From NCBI GenBank assembly GCA_943324565.2, contig CALPMC020000022.1:1-37466 (forward strand): a DNA stretch of 37,466 bases. The letters run 5' to 3'. Shown here one piece after another: positions 17,424-25,184 of this stretch. This DNA comes from Chitinophaga pinensis (lineage in GTDB: Bacteria; Bacteroidota; Bacteroidia; Flavobacteriales_D; Crocinitomicaceae). The position numbers and the translations under genes are program-made. Under the pieces are notes generated by a model, which was not told the origin of the DNA, ran no database searches, and saw only the letters and a list, made by a program, of their open reading frames with translations. The stretch's first letter is position 1; each line of letters starts with the position of its first letter.

Positions 17424-18878
17424 TTATTTTGTAGGTATTTGCTTCAACGTTTCCAAATAGTAACCCCAGAATTTTTGAACCGAAGAAATCTGAACTTTTT
17501 CATCTGGTGAATGTGCTGCACGAATGTTTGGTCCGAAAGAAATCATATCTACACCTGGTAAATGTTTTCCTAAGATTCCACATTCTAAACCTGCGTGACA
17601 CGCTTTTACTTTTGGTTGTTCGTTGTATAATTCTTTATAGAGGTTTTCCATCAAGTTCAATATTGCTGAACTTGGATTTGGTTTCCATCCTGGATAATCA
17701 CCTCCTTGAACTACTTCGCAACCTGCATTTTCAAAAGCGCAACGAATATTCATCGCTACTTCAGATTTTGTAGATTCAACGCTACTTCTTTGTAAAGATT
17801 GGCTCGTAAATGAACCGTTTGAAATAATAATTCTAGCCAAGCTTGAAGATGCTTCTACTAACCCAACGATATCTGGACTCATTCTGAAAACTCCGTTATG
17901 AACAGAACAGATAAGATTGATTATTCTCTTGAAATCAGCATCATTCATTGCTTTTTCAGCGGTGTCAATTTCTTTCGCTTGAATATTGATTGCTGGCTCG
18001 ATGCTTTGGTATTCTTCTTTTAAAGTTGCTACTTGAAGATCAAAAAGTTCGTGGAATTTAGCTGCATCTGATGCTTGAATAGCAAGTACAACTGTCGCTT
18101 CACGTGGAATTGCATTACGTAAACTTCCTCCGTCAAACGCCACTAATTGAATAGAAATCGATTGGCTAATTTCCCATAAAATGCGCGCCATCCATTTGTT
18201 AGCGTTTCCTCTTCCTTTGTCGATGTCCATTCCAGAATGACCACCCAACAAACCACGAATTGAAATTTCAACCGTTTTACTGTTTGCATTTACAAGAACT
18301 TCTGAATAGGAATAAGAAGTATTGGTATCAATTCCACCAGCGCAACCGATCGAAAGTTCGTCATCGTCTTCAGTATCGATATTCAATAAAATCTCACCTT
18401 GTAATAAAGAACCATCCATTTTCATAGCACCTGTCATTCCTGTTTCTTCATCGATTGTGAAAAACGCTTCGACAGCTGGATGTTGAATTTCGTTGGAAGA
18501 TAAAACTGCCATAATCGCAGCAACTCCGATACCGTTATCAGCGCCAAGTGTTGTACCGTTTGCACGTACCCAATCACCATCCACCAACATTTCAATTCCT
18601 TGTGTGTCGAAATCAAAAACGGTATCCGAATTTTTTTGGTGCACCATATCTAAATGCGCTTGAAGAATGACCGTTTTGCGGTTTTCCATTCCTGCAGACG
18701 CTAGTTTTTTGATAATTACATTTCCAATTTTATCAACAATTGTTTCCAATCCAAGATTATTTCCGAAATCAACCATAAATTGACGTACACGTTCTTCTTT
18801 TTTTGAAGGTCGAGGAACTGCGTTTAAATCAGCGAAGTGATTCCAAAGAATTTGAGGTTCTAACGAGCGAATTGACAT
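17424..18878 (-). CDS. pepD: Aminoacyl-histidine dipeptidase (PepD, M20 family)
   Basis: This 484-aa di-zinc peptidase of the M20C group cleaves dipeptides such as carnosine and other Xaa-His. Metal ligands and catalytic residues are visible: LQAHLDMVHQ (His), LGADNGIGVAAIMA (bridging Asp), TIDEETGMTGAM (catalytic Glu pair) and, near the end, HAGLECGILG and HSPDEKVQISS. The lid domain in the middle carries GLLGGHSGMDI. Length matches the family (about 485). It is probably cytoplasmic, with no signal peptide. It lies 9 bp after menB on the same strand. Confidence 0.93.
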   Translation of the reverse strand: MSIRSLEPQILWNHFADLNAVPRPSKKEERVRQFMVDFGNNLGLETIVDKIGNVIIKKLASAGMENRKTVILQAHLDMVHQKNSDTVFDFDTQGIEMLVDGDWVRANGTTLGADNGIGVAAIMAVLSSNEIQHPAVEAFFTIDEETGMTGAMKMDGSLLQGEILLNIDTEDDDELSIGCAGGIDTNTSYSYSEVLVNANSKTVEISIRGLLGGHSGMDIDKGRGNANKWMARILWEISQSISIQLVAFDGGSLRNAIPREATVVLAIQASDAAKFHELFDLQVATLKEEYQSIEPAINIQAKEIDTAEKAMNDADFKRIINLICSVHNGVFRMSPDIVGLVEASSSLARIIISNGSFTSQSLQRSSVESTKSEVAMNIRCAFENAGCEVVQGGDYPGWKPNPSSAILNLMENLYKELYNEQPKVKACHAGLECGILGKHLPGVDMISFGPNIRAAHSPDEKVQISSVQKFWGYYLETLKQIPTK

Positions 18879-18887
18879 AAGTTGAGT

Positions 18888-19709
18888 TTAAGGAAATTTA
18901 GGATATTGTTGGAAATTTGGATCGCGTTTTTCTAAGAAAGCGTGTTTTCCTTCTTGCGCTTCTTCCGTTAAATAATAGAGTAAAGTGGCATCGCCAGCCA
19001 ACTCCATCAAACCGTGTTGTCCGTCTAGTTCAGCATTCATCGCACGTTTAATCATACGAATTGCCAACGGACTTCTTTTCATAATCGTTTTGGACCAAGC
19101 AACAACCGTGTCTTCCAATTCATCAAAAGGAACCACTTTGTTTACCATACCCATTTTTTCAGCTTCTTCGGCTGTATATTGTTCACATAAGAACCAAATT
19201 TCACGTGCTTTTTTCTGACCGACGCAACGAGCTAGGTAAGACGAACCAAAGCCTCCATCAAAACTTCCAACTTTAGGACCTGTTTGACCAAAGCGTGCAT
19301 TTTCAGAAGCAATTGATAAATCACAAACAACGTGAAGAACGTGTCCACCACCGATTGCATAACCGTTTACCATTGCAATAACTGGTTTTGGAAGCGAACG
19401 AATAGCTTTATGAATGTCTAACACATTTAAACGAGGAACTCCATTTTCTGAAATATAACCTCCAACACCTTTCACGTTTTGATCACCACCAGAACAGAAA
19501 GCTTTGTCTCCTGCTCCTGTTAGTACGACCACGTTAATGTTTGGATTTTCTCTACAAATAACTAATGCGTCTAGAATTTCAAAATTTGTTTCTGGACGAA
19601 AAGCGTTATAAACTTGAGTACGATTGATGGTGATTTTTCCAATACCTTCAAAAAACTCAAACTTGATGTCGGTATATTTTTTAAGTGTTTCCCAATTTCT
19701 AGTTGCCAT
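18888..19709 (-). CDS. menB: 1,4-dihydroxy-2-naphthoyl-CoA synthase
   Basis: This 273-aa crotonase-fold enzyme closes the second ring of menaquinone from O-succinylbenzoyl-CoA. The oxyanion-hole motifs [17 protein letters not shown] and [20 protein letters not shown], followed by [20 protein letters not shown], are specific for MenB. The C-terminus [17 protein letters not shown] is also typical. TAATTTTG at 19724-19731 (minus strand) is a good -7 promoter element 15 bp before the ATG. No other men genes are in view. Confidence 0.95.
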   Translation of the reverse strand: MATRNWETLKKYTDIKFEFFEGIGKITINRTQVYNAFRPETNFEILDALVICRENPNINVVVLTGAGDKAFCSGGDQNVKGVGGYISENGVPRLNVLDIHKAIRSLPKPVIAMVNGYAIGGGHVLHVVCDLSIASENARFGQTGPKVGSFDGGFGSSYLARCVGQKKAREIWFLCEQYTAEEAEKMGMVNKVVPFDELEDTVVAWSKTIMKRSPLAIRMIKRAMNAELDGQHGLMELAGDATLLYYLTEEAQEGKHAFLEKRDPNFQQYPKFP

Positions 19710-19857
19710 AAAAAAAGTTTTTGCAAAATTAACAACATCAAAGGAAAGGGGATTGTTTAATTGGTCTTATTTTAGAATAAGTAACATAAATCAATTAAAC
19801 ATTAACCTTTTAATTCAATACTTAACAGTATAAAGATCTCGATTAAAATTATGAAAA

Positions 19858-20187
19858 CTACACTTTTTCGGATTGTAAAGAATCGCTGAGAAGGTCATAC
19901 ACAAACGTTCCTAGTTCGCTTTGGAAATAGATGTTGAATAATTCTAAATCAGCGATAAGTGGTTGATTTTCTTTGTTTTCTTCGATTGCGCCAAATTCTT
20001 GTTTGGCAATTTTCTTGAAGTATTTCTCTATTATTTTTTCTTCTTCCCAAAAATCATCTTCGATTAAATAGATAGTTGACTCAGGATTTGCATCGAAAAA
20101 GGGAGTTTCTTCAGTAACTGTTTTTGCCCAATCTATAAAGGTTGGAGTAGGAGTTATTTTGATAAATCCGCGGTTTAAAATTTTCAT
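19858..20187 (-). CDS. Unknown small acidic protein
   Basis: This 109-aa protein has no signal peptide or membrane segment. It has an aromatic/acidic core, TPFFDANPESTIYLIEDDFW, and a C-terminal region rich in Phe and Tyr. I do not recognise a named family. Its ATG overlaps the stop of the upstream lipoprotein gene (ATGA), so the two are translationally coupled and may act together. Confidence 0.7.
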   Translation of the reverse strand: MKILNRGFIKITPTPTFIDWAKTVTEETPFFDANPESTIYLIEDDFWEEEKIIEKYFKKIAKQEFGAIEENKENQPLIADLELFNIYFQSELGTFVYDLLSDSLQSEKV

Positions 20188-20810
20188 TTAGAAGGAATTA
20201 AAGTTAGTTTTTCATCAGCAAATTGATACCAAAGTACTTTAGAATTTCGTTTTTGGATGATGATGTATTTATACGTTTCGGTATTTCTGTTGAATTTCAC
20301 ATAACGCATCAATTTTGGAATTTCCAATTTCTTTTTAGAGTAGAAAAAATCGATGTGTTTCTCGGTGACAAGTGCTGTAAAGAAATCTTTTGAAAGTGAT
20401 TTTGGTGCAAAAACTTTAGACGATTTCTCGATATCTAGCCAATTATAAAACGCATTTTTAGTAGCACTTGAATCCTTAAATTCCCACGAAAAATGTTCGA
20501 TGTTTGTTATTGAATCTTTTTGTTGAAGTAAAAAAGCAGTTTTTTTTACAGGTTGAAATCGAGTGATGAAGTGCGAATGTTCAATTGGTGAAATGGATTC
20601 AATTTCCAGCAAAACAGAGTCTTGCGTATAACTCGTTAAATAGGGGAGAAGTGTATCTTTTGATTCTTTGGTCTCTTTAATTCGTTCTTTACCTTCCGAT
20701 TTCGGTCGAATTTCATCCAGGTTTTTCATCTGTTTAGGTTTTTCGCTACAGGCATTAAGAAGATTCAAGCAAAGAATTAAAACACTAAAAAATAGACCAC
20801 TTATTTTCAT
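20184..20810 (-). CDS. Unknown lipoprotein
   Basis: This 208-aa protein starts MKISGLFFSVLILCLNLLNACSEK, a lipoprotein signal with Cys at about residue 21. A charged linker (SEGKERIKETKESKD) is followed by a globular part with alternating charged and aromatic residues. No family is recognised. It is likely exposed in the periplasm or on a membrane and is the first gene of a two-gene operon. Confidence 0.7.
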   Translation of the reverse strand: MKISGLFFSVLILCLNLLNACSEKPKQMKNLDEIRPKSEGKERIKETKESKDTLLPYLTSYTQDSVLLEIESISPIEHSHFITRFQPVKKTAFLLQQKDSITNIEHFSWEFKDSSATKNAFYNWLDIEKSSKVFAPKSLSKDFFTALVTEKHIDFFYSKKKLEIPKLMRYVKFNRNTETYKYIIIQKRNSKVLWYQFADEKLTLIPSK

Positions 20811-21154
20811 GGTTCAAAGGTAGGCGAAAAATTATTGATGAATGGTAAATTCTTAATGTTTAATAGTTGCTTTAAATCTAAATAAATCAACTAATTCTTG
20901 AAAACTAAAATCTAATCAGATCTCTTATTTCTCAATAAAATCAATCAATATTATGGACCAATTGGTTGATTAATACCAACATTACAAAATTAAGTATATA
21001 ATGAAATTGATATTATCTAATACATACGACTTTAGCGATAATTAACTTTCTATGTTGACTAGGTATTTGTTAAGATTCCAATTTATTTTAACCTTTTTAA
21101 ACCAGAAACAAAAAAGCCTTTCGAGAAATCTTCTGAAAGGCTTTGTGGTACTTG
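20811..21154. other. Intergenic region left of the integrated element
   Basis: About 340 AT-rich bases with no convincing gene. The only structure seen is the terminator at 21110-21145, which was probably the original terminator of the tRNA-Val gene now 6.1 kb away. Confidence 0.55.
21110..21145 (-). terminator. Stranded chromosomal terminator of tRNA-Val
   Basis: On the minus strand AAAGCCTTTC, a 12-base loop and GAAAGGCTTTTTTG form a strong hairpin with a T-run. It lies 10 bp beyond the left 47-bp att repeat, the position a terminator would have had before insertion. Confidence 0.75.
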
Positions 21155-21201
21155 TGTGGGGGTTGACGGGTTCGAACCGCCGACCCTCTGCTTGTAAGGC
21201 A
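21155..21201 (-). repeat. Left att repeat (tRNA-Val 3' remnant)
   Basis: This is an exact 47-bp match to 27281-27327. It contains the tRNA-Val T arm, variable region, 3' anticodon stem and anticodon, but is followed by unrelated sequence instead of the D arm, so it is not a working tRNA. Confidence 0.93.
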
Positions 21202-21259
21202 CCCAAAACAACATTCTAATGCGCACAATATCAAGCGCCTACATTCTCTTGTTGTTGAA

Positions 21260-21280
21260 TGTGCACGTTTGATGTGCACA
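21260..21280. promoter_or_regulatory. Left-end TGTGCAC pair (possible recombinase arm sites)
   Basis: TGTGCACG (21260) and TGTGCACA (21273) are spaced 13 bp start to start, about 60-80 bp inside the left att repeat. A related TGCGCAC lies at 21220. The same motif with the same spacing is found at the right end, which fits arm-type binding sites of a tyrosine recombinase or its excision factor (inference). Confidence 0.5.
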
Positions 21281-21305
21281 GGAAGCAAGTTTAACATCTA
21301 TTTTT

Positions 21306-21668
21306 TTAATCTATAAACCATCTATAAGGGGAAGATTTGTCACTCAATGCTTGACCTATTCCAGAGGCAAGTTCAAAGGCATTTACTCCTCTCTGTAGAA
21401 AGAGGTCTATGTAACTGTTCTTATTTGCACCTGTGAATAGGTTATACATTCTCCAAAGGTCAAAATATCCTTGCTCATTAAGTGCAAAGCTTTCGTCTAC
21501 AAAGTAATCTTTTGCAACATGATTAACTTGTGTGTCATTGAATTGCAACATAGGAATCAAGCGCTTTTGCTCTTTAGGGAGATATTGATGCAATCTACAC
21601 ATACCCAATACTTGTGCAAACTGCTGTTCATTTATCGACAGTTGTGTAAGTTGATACATCAGTTTCAA
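21306..21668 (-). pseudogene. 5'-truncated DUF3871 gene
   Basis: The 120 residues INEQQFAQVLGMCRLHQYLP ... DLWRMYNLFTGANKNSYIDL ... GVNAFELASG resemble the C-terminal third of DUF3871 proteins, which as I recall are ~320 aa and occur on Bacteroidota mobile elements. Upstream in the same frame a few more plausible residues (NADIQ) are seen before a stop, and the sequence beyond belongs to the XRE region. The start shown is a TTG and probably not real. Coding loss is inferred from length. Confidence 0.65.
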
Positions 21669-21695
21669 TTGAATATCAGCATTTTAGAAACAGGG

Positions 21696-21740
21696 TTTGC
21701 ACATTTGGAAATAAATTCTATTTTTGTCCTTTTAGGACAA
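21696..21740 (+). promoter_or_regulatory. Promoter with overlapping palindromic operator for the XRE controller
   Basis: TTTG (21696-21699), 19 bp and TATTTTTG (21719-21726) match the Bacteroidota promoter pattern. A perfect inverted repeat, TTGTCCTTTTAGGACAA (21724-21740), overlaps the -7 element and lies 14 bp before the ATG at 21755. This is the normal arrangement for autorepression by an XRE-type controller. Confidence 0.65.
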
Positions 21741-21754
21741 GTCATTTTTGAGTT

Positions 21755-21916
21755 ATGATTGGAGCAAAGGTTAAAGAGTTGCGTAAAGCAAAAGGATTGT
21801 ATCAAAGACAACTTGCTGTGACGTTGGATACTGATTCAGCTTCTAATTCGAAGGTAGATGGCGCAAGTTTACTCATGCAGAAATTCTTGAAAGAGACAAA
21901 ACAATTTTTGAAATGA
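21755..21916 (+). pseudogene. Truncated XRE-type controller gene
   Basis: The first ~28 codons, MIGAKVKELRKAKGLYQRQL then AVTLDTDS, match the start of Bacteroidota XRE regulators, which as I recall often precede restriction-modification genes. After this the frame continues only as noise to a TGA at 21914, giving 53 aa. The break comes before the recognition helix, so it cannot bind DNA normally. Sequence from about 21850 is HsdM-derived in another frame, which marks a deletion junction. Confidence 0.75.
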
Positions 21917-22038
21917 TTTGGATTAAGGACAAAAGTCTCACAGACCTTGACAATCTACCTGATCCAAATGTTCTTGCAGAAGAAATCATTGAAAATCTAC
22001 AATCAGGTATAGAAAGTTTCATGTTGGGTTTGAAATGA
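21850..22038 (+). pseudogene. C-terminal remnant of type I methyltransferase subunit HsdM
   Basis: In the frame ending TGA at 22036-22038 the translation contains GRWRKFTHAEILERDKT, FEMIWIKDKSLTDLDNLPDP and LAEEIIENLQSGIESF. This matches the conserved C-terminus of type I restriction-modification methylases (ERDK ... WLKD.SL.D.DNLP.P..LA.EI...L). The catalytic body is missing, and a stop lies at 21844 in the same frame. An internal ATG at 21913 overlaps the XRE stop as ATGA, and the stop overlaps the next gene as ATGA. Confidence 0.78.
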
Positions 22039-23177
22039 TGGAAAGCGAGCAAAAATATAAAATCACCATAAAACTATTTTCAGGTGGTAAGTTCATTCAT
22101 GTTTATGAAAGCAACCCTGAATTTGGGTATGTAGTTCTTGAGTCAGAAGAACCTTTTTTTTGTCCAACACTTTTAAGTGATGTATATTTAAAAACAAGTG
22201 ATGTAAAATCATTTAAATTTCCAAAGCGTCAAGCAATTCTGAGAGGCAGTATTGAAAGACTTGAGAAGTTAGTGGACGCTACTAGTGTAATAAATCTACC
22301 AGGAAGAATTAGAATCACAGAATACCTAGAAGACGAGATACCTGAAGATGTTAAAAAAGCAAACATTAGGGATGACATTCCTTTTGAAGAAGCTATCAAA
22401 CCCTATTTGCTTGTGTTTAAATCTAAAAATGATTCAATAGAAAATAAGATAAGGGATAGATTCAGAAAAAAATCAAATGATGAGGTTCTGACAAAAAAAG
22501 GTAAAAGAATTGTAAGGTTTTTCATATACCAAGTGGACAATAAAGCGGACTTATTGATAAAAGGTTTTGATATAAAGTTTGAACCTAAAACGCCAATATT
22601 TACTGGTATTGACGTTCCAGTCAATGATCCTAAAGAGGAAGAAAATAATTCAAATTTGTACAATCAAGAATTCAGAAAGGTTTATTATGAATGCGTAAAG
22701 CATTTGATTGACGCAAATACTGATTTATTTAGAAATTCAAATCTGTGCAATGAAATTTCGTTCAAAACAGAACTTGAAATAGCGCTTTACACTTGCGCAT
22801 TTATTGAAAATAACAATCCAATAAACAGCAACAGTGCAAATTATGAAATTTACAAAGAAACATTAATAGAAATTCTTAAATGGATGTTTTCTCAACATAT
22901 GCTTCTTTTACCCTCTGACTACTTCGGTAAGCGCTTGTCTGAATATGAATTTGACATAAAAAACTGTACTTCAAATGATTATAATCTGCCTTTGTATTCT
23001 TATTACAGTCTATTTAAGTCACCACTTAGGCAGTTTGAACTAGATAAGGTTAATGATTACGATATAATGGAATTATACAAATTCAAGTTATTCATGTTTC
23101 ATATTTCAGATATGAATAGAAAATCAGCAGAATTTTTATTCAAGACACTCAAGAATTTACTGAATACTAATAGTTAA
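22035..23177 (+). CDS. Unknown 380-aa protein; C-terminal domain shared with two other cargo genes
   Basis: I do not recognise a family. Residues 1-200 look like a beta-rich domain (YKITIKLFSGGKFIHVYESN, KKGKRIVRFFIYQVDNKADL). Residues ~215-370 share a pattern with the 225- and 211-aa cargo proteins: FKTELEIALYTC, then after ~50 residues RLSEYEFDIKNC, NLPLYSYYSLFKSPLR. There is no membrane segment. Its ATG overlaps the HsdM remnant stop, so it was probably the gene after hsdM in the lost operon and may still be read from the controller promoter. Confidence 0.75.
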   Translation: MMESEQKYKITIKLFSGGKFIHVYESNPEFGYVVLESEEPFFCPTLLSDVYLKTSDVKSFKFPKRQAILRGSIERLEKLVDATSVINLPGRIRITEYLEDEIPEDVKKANIRDDIPFEEAIKPYLLVFKSKNDSIENKIRDRFRKKSNDEVLTKKGKRIVRFFIYQVDNKADLLIKGFDIKFEPKTPIFTGIDVPVNDPKEEENNSNLYNQEFRKVYYECVKHLIDANTDLFRNSNLCNEISFKTELEIALYTCAFIENNNPINSNSANYEIYKETLIEILKWMFSQHMLLLPSDYFGKRLSEYEFDIKNCTSNDYNLPLYSYYSLFKSPLRQFELDKVNDYDIMELYKFKLFMFHISDMNRKSAEFLFKTLKNLLNTNS

Positions 23178-23187
23178 ACACCTTATA

Positions 23188-23403
23188 ATGTCTATTTCAA
23201 AATGGTTATCCAATAAACTTGATTCTCTAAATGATTATGCGACTGTTAAAACACATCAAAATGCGAAAGAACAAATTGTTATATACTTATTAGAAAGAAA
23301 AGATTATGAAGTAAAGGCACTTTTTCATAAAGAGTTGCTACGATACCAAGATATTTTAAGGAAAACAGAGAGAAATCAGTATATAATTAATGAAAAACTT
23401 TAA
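23188..23403 (+). CDS. Unknown 71-aa protein
   Basis: This small soluble, charged, mostly helical protein begins MSISKWLSNKLDSLNDYATV and contains KALFHKELLRYQDILRK. It lies 10 bp after the 380-aa gene on the same strand and is probably in its operon. No family recognised. Confidence 0.6.
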   Translation: MSISKWLSNKLDSLNDYATVKTHQNAKEQIVIYLLERKDYEVKALFHKELLRYQDILRKTERNQYIINEKL

Positions 23404-23463
23404 GAGTTTCAGATGTGGTTTCAATACTCAACAATTTGTAGAAAATAGAATTTAAACTAAATT

Positions 23464-23757
23464 ATGATAATACTTGTTATACTTCTTTTGTGTGTTGCAG
23501 GTTTCTTTTTGTACAGAGCTTTTTTTAGAACCGCAGATGCAATGATAATTAAACATGCTATGCATGAAAACAACAAAGCAAAGAATAAAATATTCAATGC
23601 AATAGAAATCGGTAATTTGAATTTAGCAAGTGATTATTTCCAAGAGGAAAAGGGTAGGTTGAAACACCACTTAAGCATTGCAAAACTTTCAATCTATGAA
23701 ATTGAGACAATACTTGAAAGCTTTGATATTTGGTATAAGGAAGTTAAATGTAAGTAA
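23464..23757 (+). CDS. Unknown 97-aa protein with an N-terminal membrane anchor
   Basis: MIILVILLLCVAGFFLYRAF forms one transmembrane helix, followed by a charged helical domain (NNKAKNKIFNAIEIGNLNLA, KHHLSIAKLSIYEIETILES). A single-pass protein with its bulk in the cytoplasm or periplasm is likely. It sits in the same direction as its neighbours. No family recognised. Confidence 0.6.
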   Translation: MIILVILLLCVAGFFLYRAFFRTADAMIIKHAMHENNKAKNKIFNAIEIGNLNLASDYFQEEKGRLKHHLSIAKLSIYEIETILESFDIWYKEVKCK

Positions 23758-23771
23758 TTCAATTTTCATTC

Positions 23772-24053
23772 ATGAGATTCTTTCTAACAATTCTTTTCCT
23801 AATACTCCTCAATGCTAACTCTTTCTCTCAAAGGCATGTCACAGAAGATGAGATGCTTATGGTAGAAATCATCAAAAAGTATGAAAAAGAGAAGGTAAAA
23901 AAGGTATATAAACGCAAAGATGGATTTGTTGTGCTAATATTTCCAAATACAAAATATGTTACAGATGACTCGTATATTCAGAATGTTTATATCAAGCAAA
24001 ATGGCAAATGGGTGGATCTCACAAAGATCAAACAAGAAAATGGAAAGCATTGA
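23772..24053 (+). CDS. Unknown small exported protein
   Basis: This 93-aa protein has a signal peptide MRFFLTILFLILLNANSFSQ and a ~73-residue mature part with a small beta domain (YKRKDGFVVLIFPNTKYVTD, VYIKQNGKWVDLT). It is 14 bp after the membrane-anchored protein, so the two may form an envelope pair. No family recognised. Confidence 0.6.
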   Translation: MRFFLTILFLILLNANSFSQRHVTEDEMLMVEIIKKYEKEKVKKVYKRKDGFVVLIFPNTKYVTDDSYIQNVYIKQNGKWVDLTKIKQENGKH

Positions 24054-24312
24054 TTTACAAGTGGAAATGAATAACGCGTGCAAACTTGCTCTATCAGATA
24101 CGTGCAACGAGGAGGTTTGGTTGGAGAAATATCATATGCTTTATAAAAGATGCAGTCTCAAACCTCAAGGAAGACCAAGCATTTCTCTTTCATTTCATCA
24201 TGGTGAGTTTTTTGAGGAGATAGATGAATTTGTTTTAAGGTATTCCAATCTCATTGAACCAACAAAGCAGTGGACAGATGAAGATTACCTTAACTTAGCA
24301 GAAGATGAATGA
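24040..24312 (+). CDS. Unknown 90-aa cargo protein
   Basis: I place the start at ATG 24040, overlapping the exported protein's 3' end by 14 nt; a longer frame from 23956 lies mostly inside that gene. The protein is soluble and acidic at the end (KQWTDEDYLNLAEDE) and contains NEEVWLEKYHMLYKRCSLKP. No family recognised. Confidence 0.6.
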   Translation: MESIDLQVEMNNACKLALSDTCNEEVWLEKYHMLYKRCSLKPQGRPSISLSFHHGEFFEEIDEFVLRYSNLIEPTKQWTDEDYLNLAEDE

Positions 24313-24447
24313 TTGTATAGCTATGTAGTACTTCTTTTATTTGATAGAATAACTCAAATTATATGTGTTGAGACACTTTGCTTCGAGTGGTTCATGAATA
24401 CGTGTGCAAAAAGGCAAACTCTAAACAGGATATTTTAAAATAACTTT

Positions 24448-25125
24448 ATGACATTTCCATTTTACAAATCAAGTCTTAATTACGAAGAATCAGAATTAGC
24501 AAGCTTGATACTTGACAATTTCAATCTTAAAAGAGACTTAGGAGATTTTGATTATTTCAAATCATTAGAGGTTTCAAAGGAAATAGAAATAGAATTGACC
24601 ATTCTTAGTATTGCTATTTTATGCATACACAGACCAAATTTCATTTCTGATGAAGACGCAGACAGAATAGAGCAAACATGTTTAGAAGTAATTGTTTGGA
24701 TGGCAGGTATGTATCCTCAAAAATTTTCAACAATTAGAGAAGGGCAACTCTATCATGCAAAAACAAAGTTAGATACCTATAAGAAAGAATTGCTAAGCTG
24801 TTTGAGGGGTGAAGAGGGTGGTTTGCCTTGGAACATTTATAGTGGAATCTTTCATTTTCCTTTGCAGAGCAAAATAGTAGAAGAAAATCATGAAGTTTTA
24901 GCGCGAATAAAAAGCTTTAATTCTACTTTAAAGTGGTTAATTTCAAAGCACACTGAGATTTCTTTCAAATGTTTTGCAACACTTAATCCAGATCTTTGGT
25001 GGTATGCTTTTCCATCTTCAAAAGAAGATTTATTACAACATAAAGAAAAATATTTATGCTGTAATAAATGGTTTGATTATGTAAGAGAAAATGAAAAATT
25101 GTATGAGAAATATAAAAAAGTGTAA
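24448..25125 (+). CDS. Unknown 225-aa protein, member of the cargo paralogue family
   Basis: It shares the cargo domain with the 211-aa protein and the C-terminus of the 380-aa protein: FDYFKSLEVSKEIEIELTIL (about 34-53), a long helical part, then LDTYKKELLSCLRGEEGGLP and YSGIFHFPLQ (about 108-140), and FNSTLKWLISKH. It is Trp/Tyr-rich near the C-terminus (NPDLWWYAFP). There is no membrane segment or known catalytic motif. A 135-bp gap precedes it, so it may have its own promoter. Function unknown. Confidence 0.72.
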   Translation: MTFPFYKSSLNYEESELASLILDNFNLKRDLGDFDYFKSLEVSKEIEIELTILSIAILCIHRPNFISDEDADRIEQTCLEVIVWMAGMYPQKFSTIREGQLYHAKTKLDTYKKELLSCLRGEEGGLPWNIYSGIFHFPLQSKIVEENHEVLARIKSFNSTLKWLISKHTEISFKCFATLNPDLWWYAFPSSKEDLLQHKEKYLCCNKWFDYVRENEKLYEKYKKV

Positions 25126-25184
25126 TAGTTGATTGCAAAACTCTAATTACTAACCACCTATCAAAGATAAATTAGACATAAAAT

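Noticed and set aside
21097-21297. Minus-strand open frame over the left att repeat
   Set aside because: It is a translation of the tRNA remnant and terminator, with no protein character.
23956-24039. Extended start for the 90-aa cargo gene
   Set aside because: This part lies within the exported protein's coding frame; ATG 24040 gives a normal small overlap.
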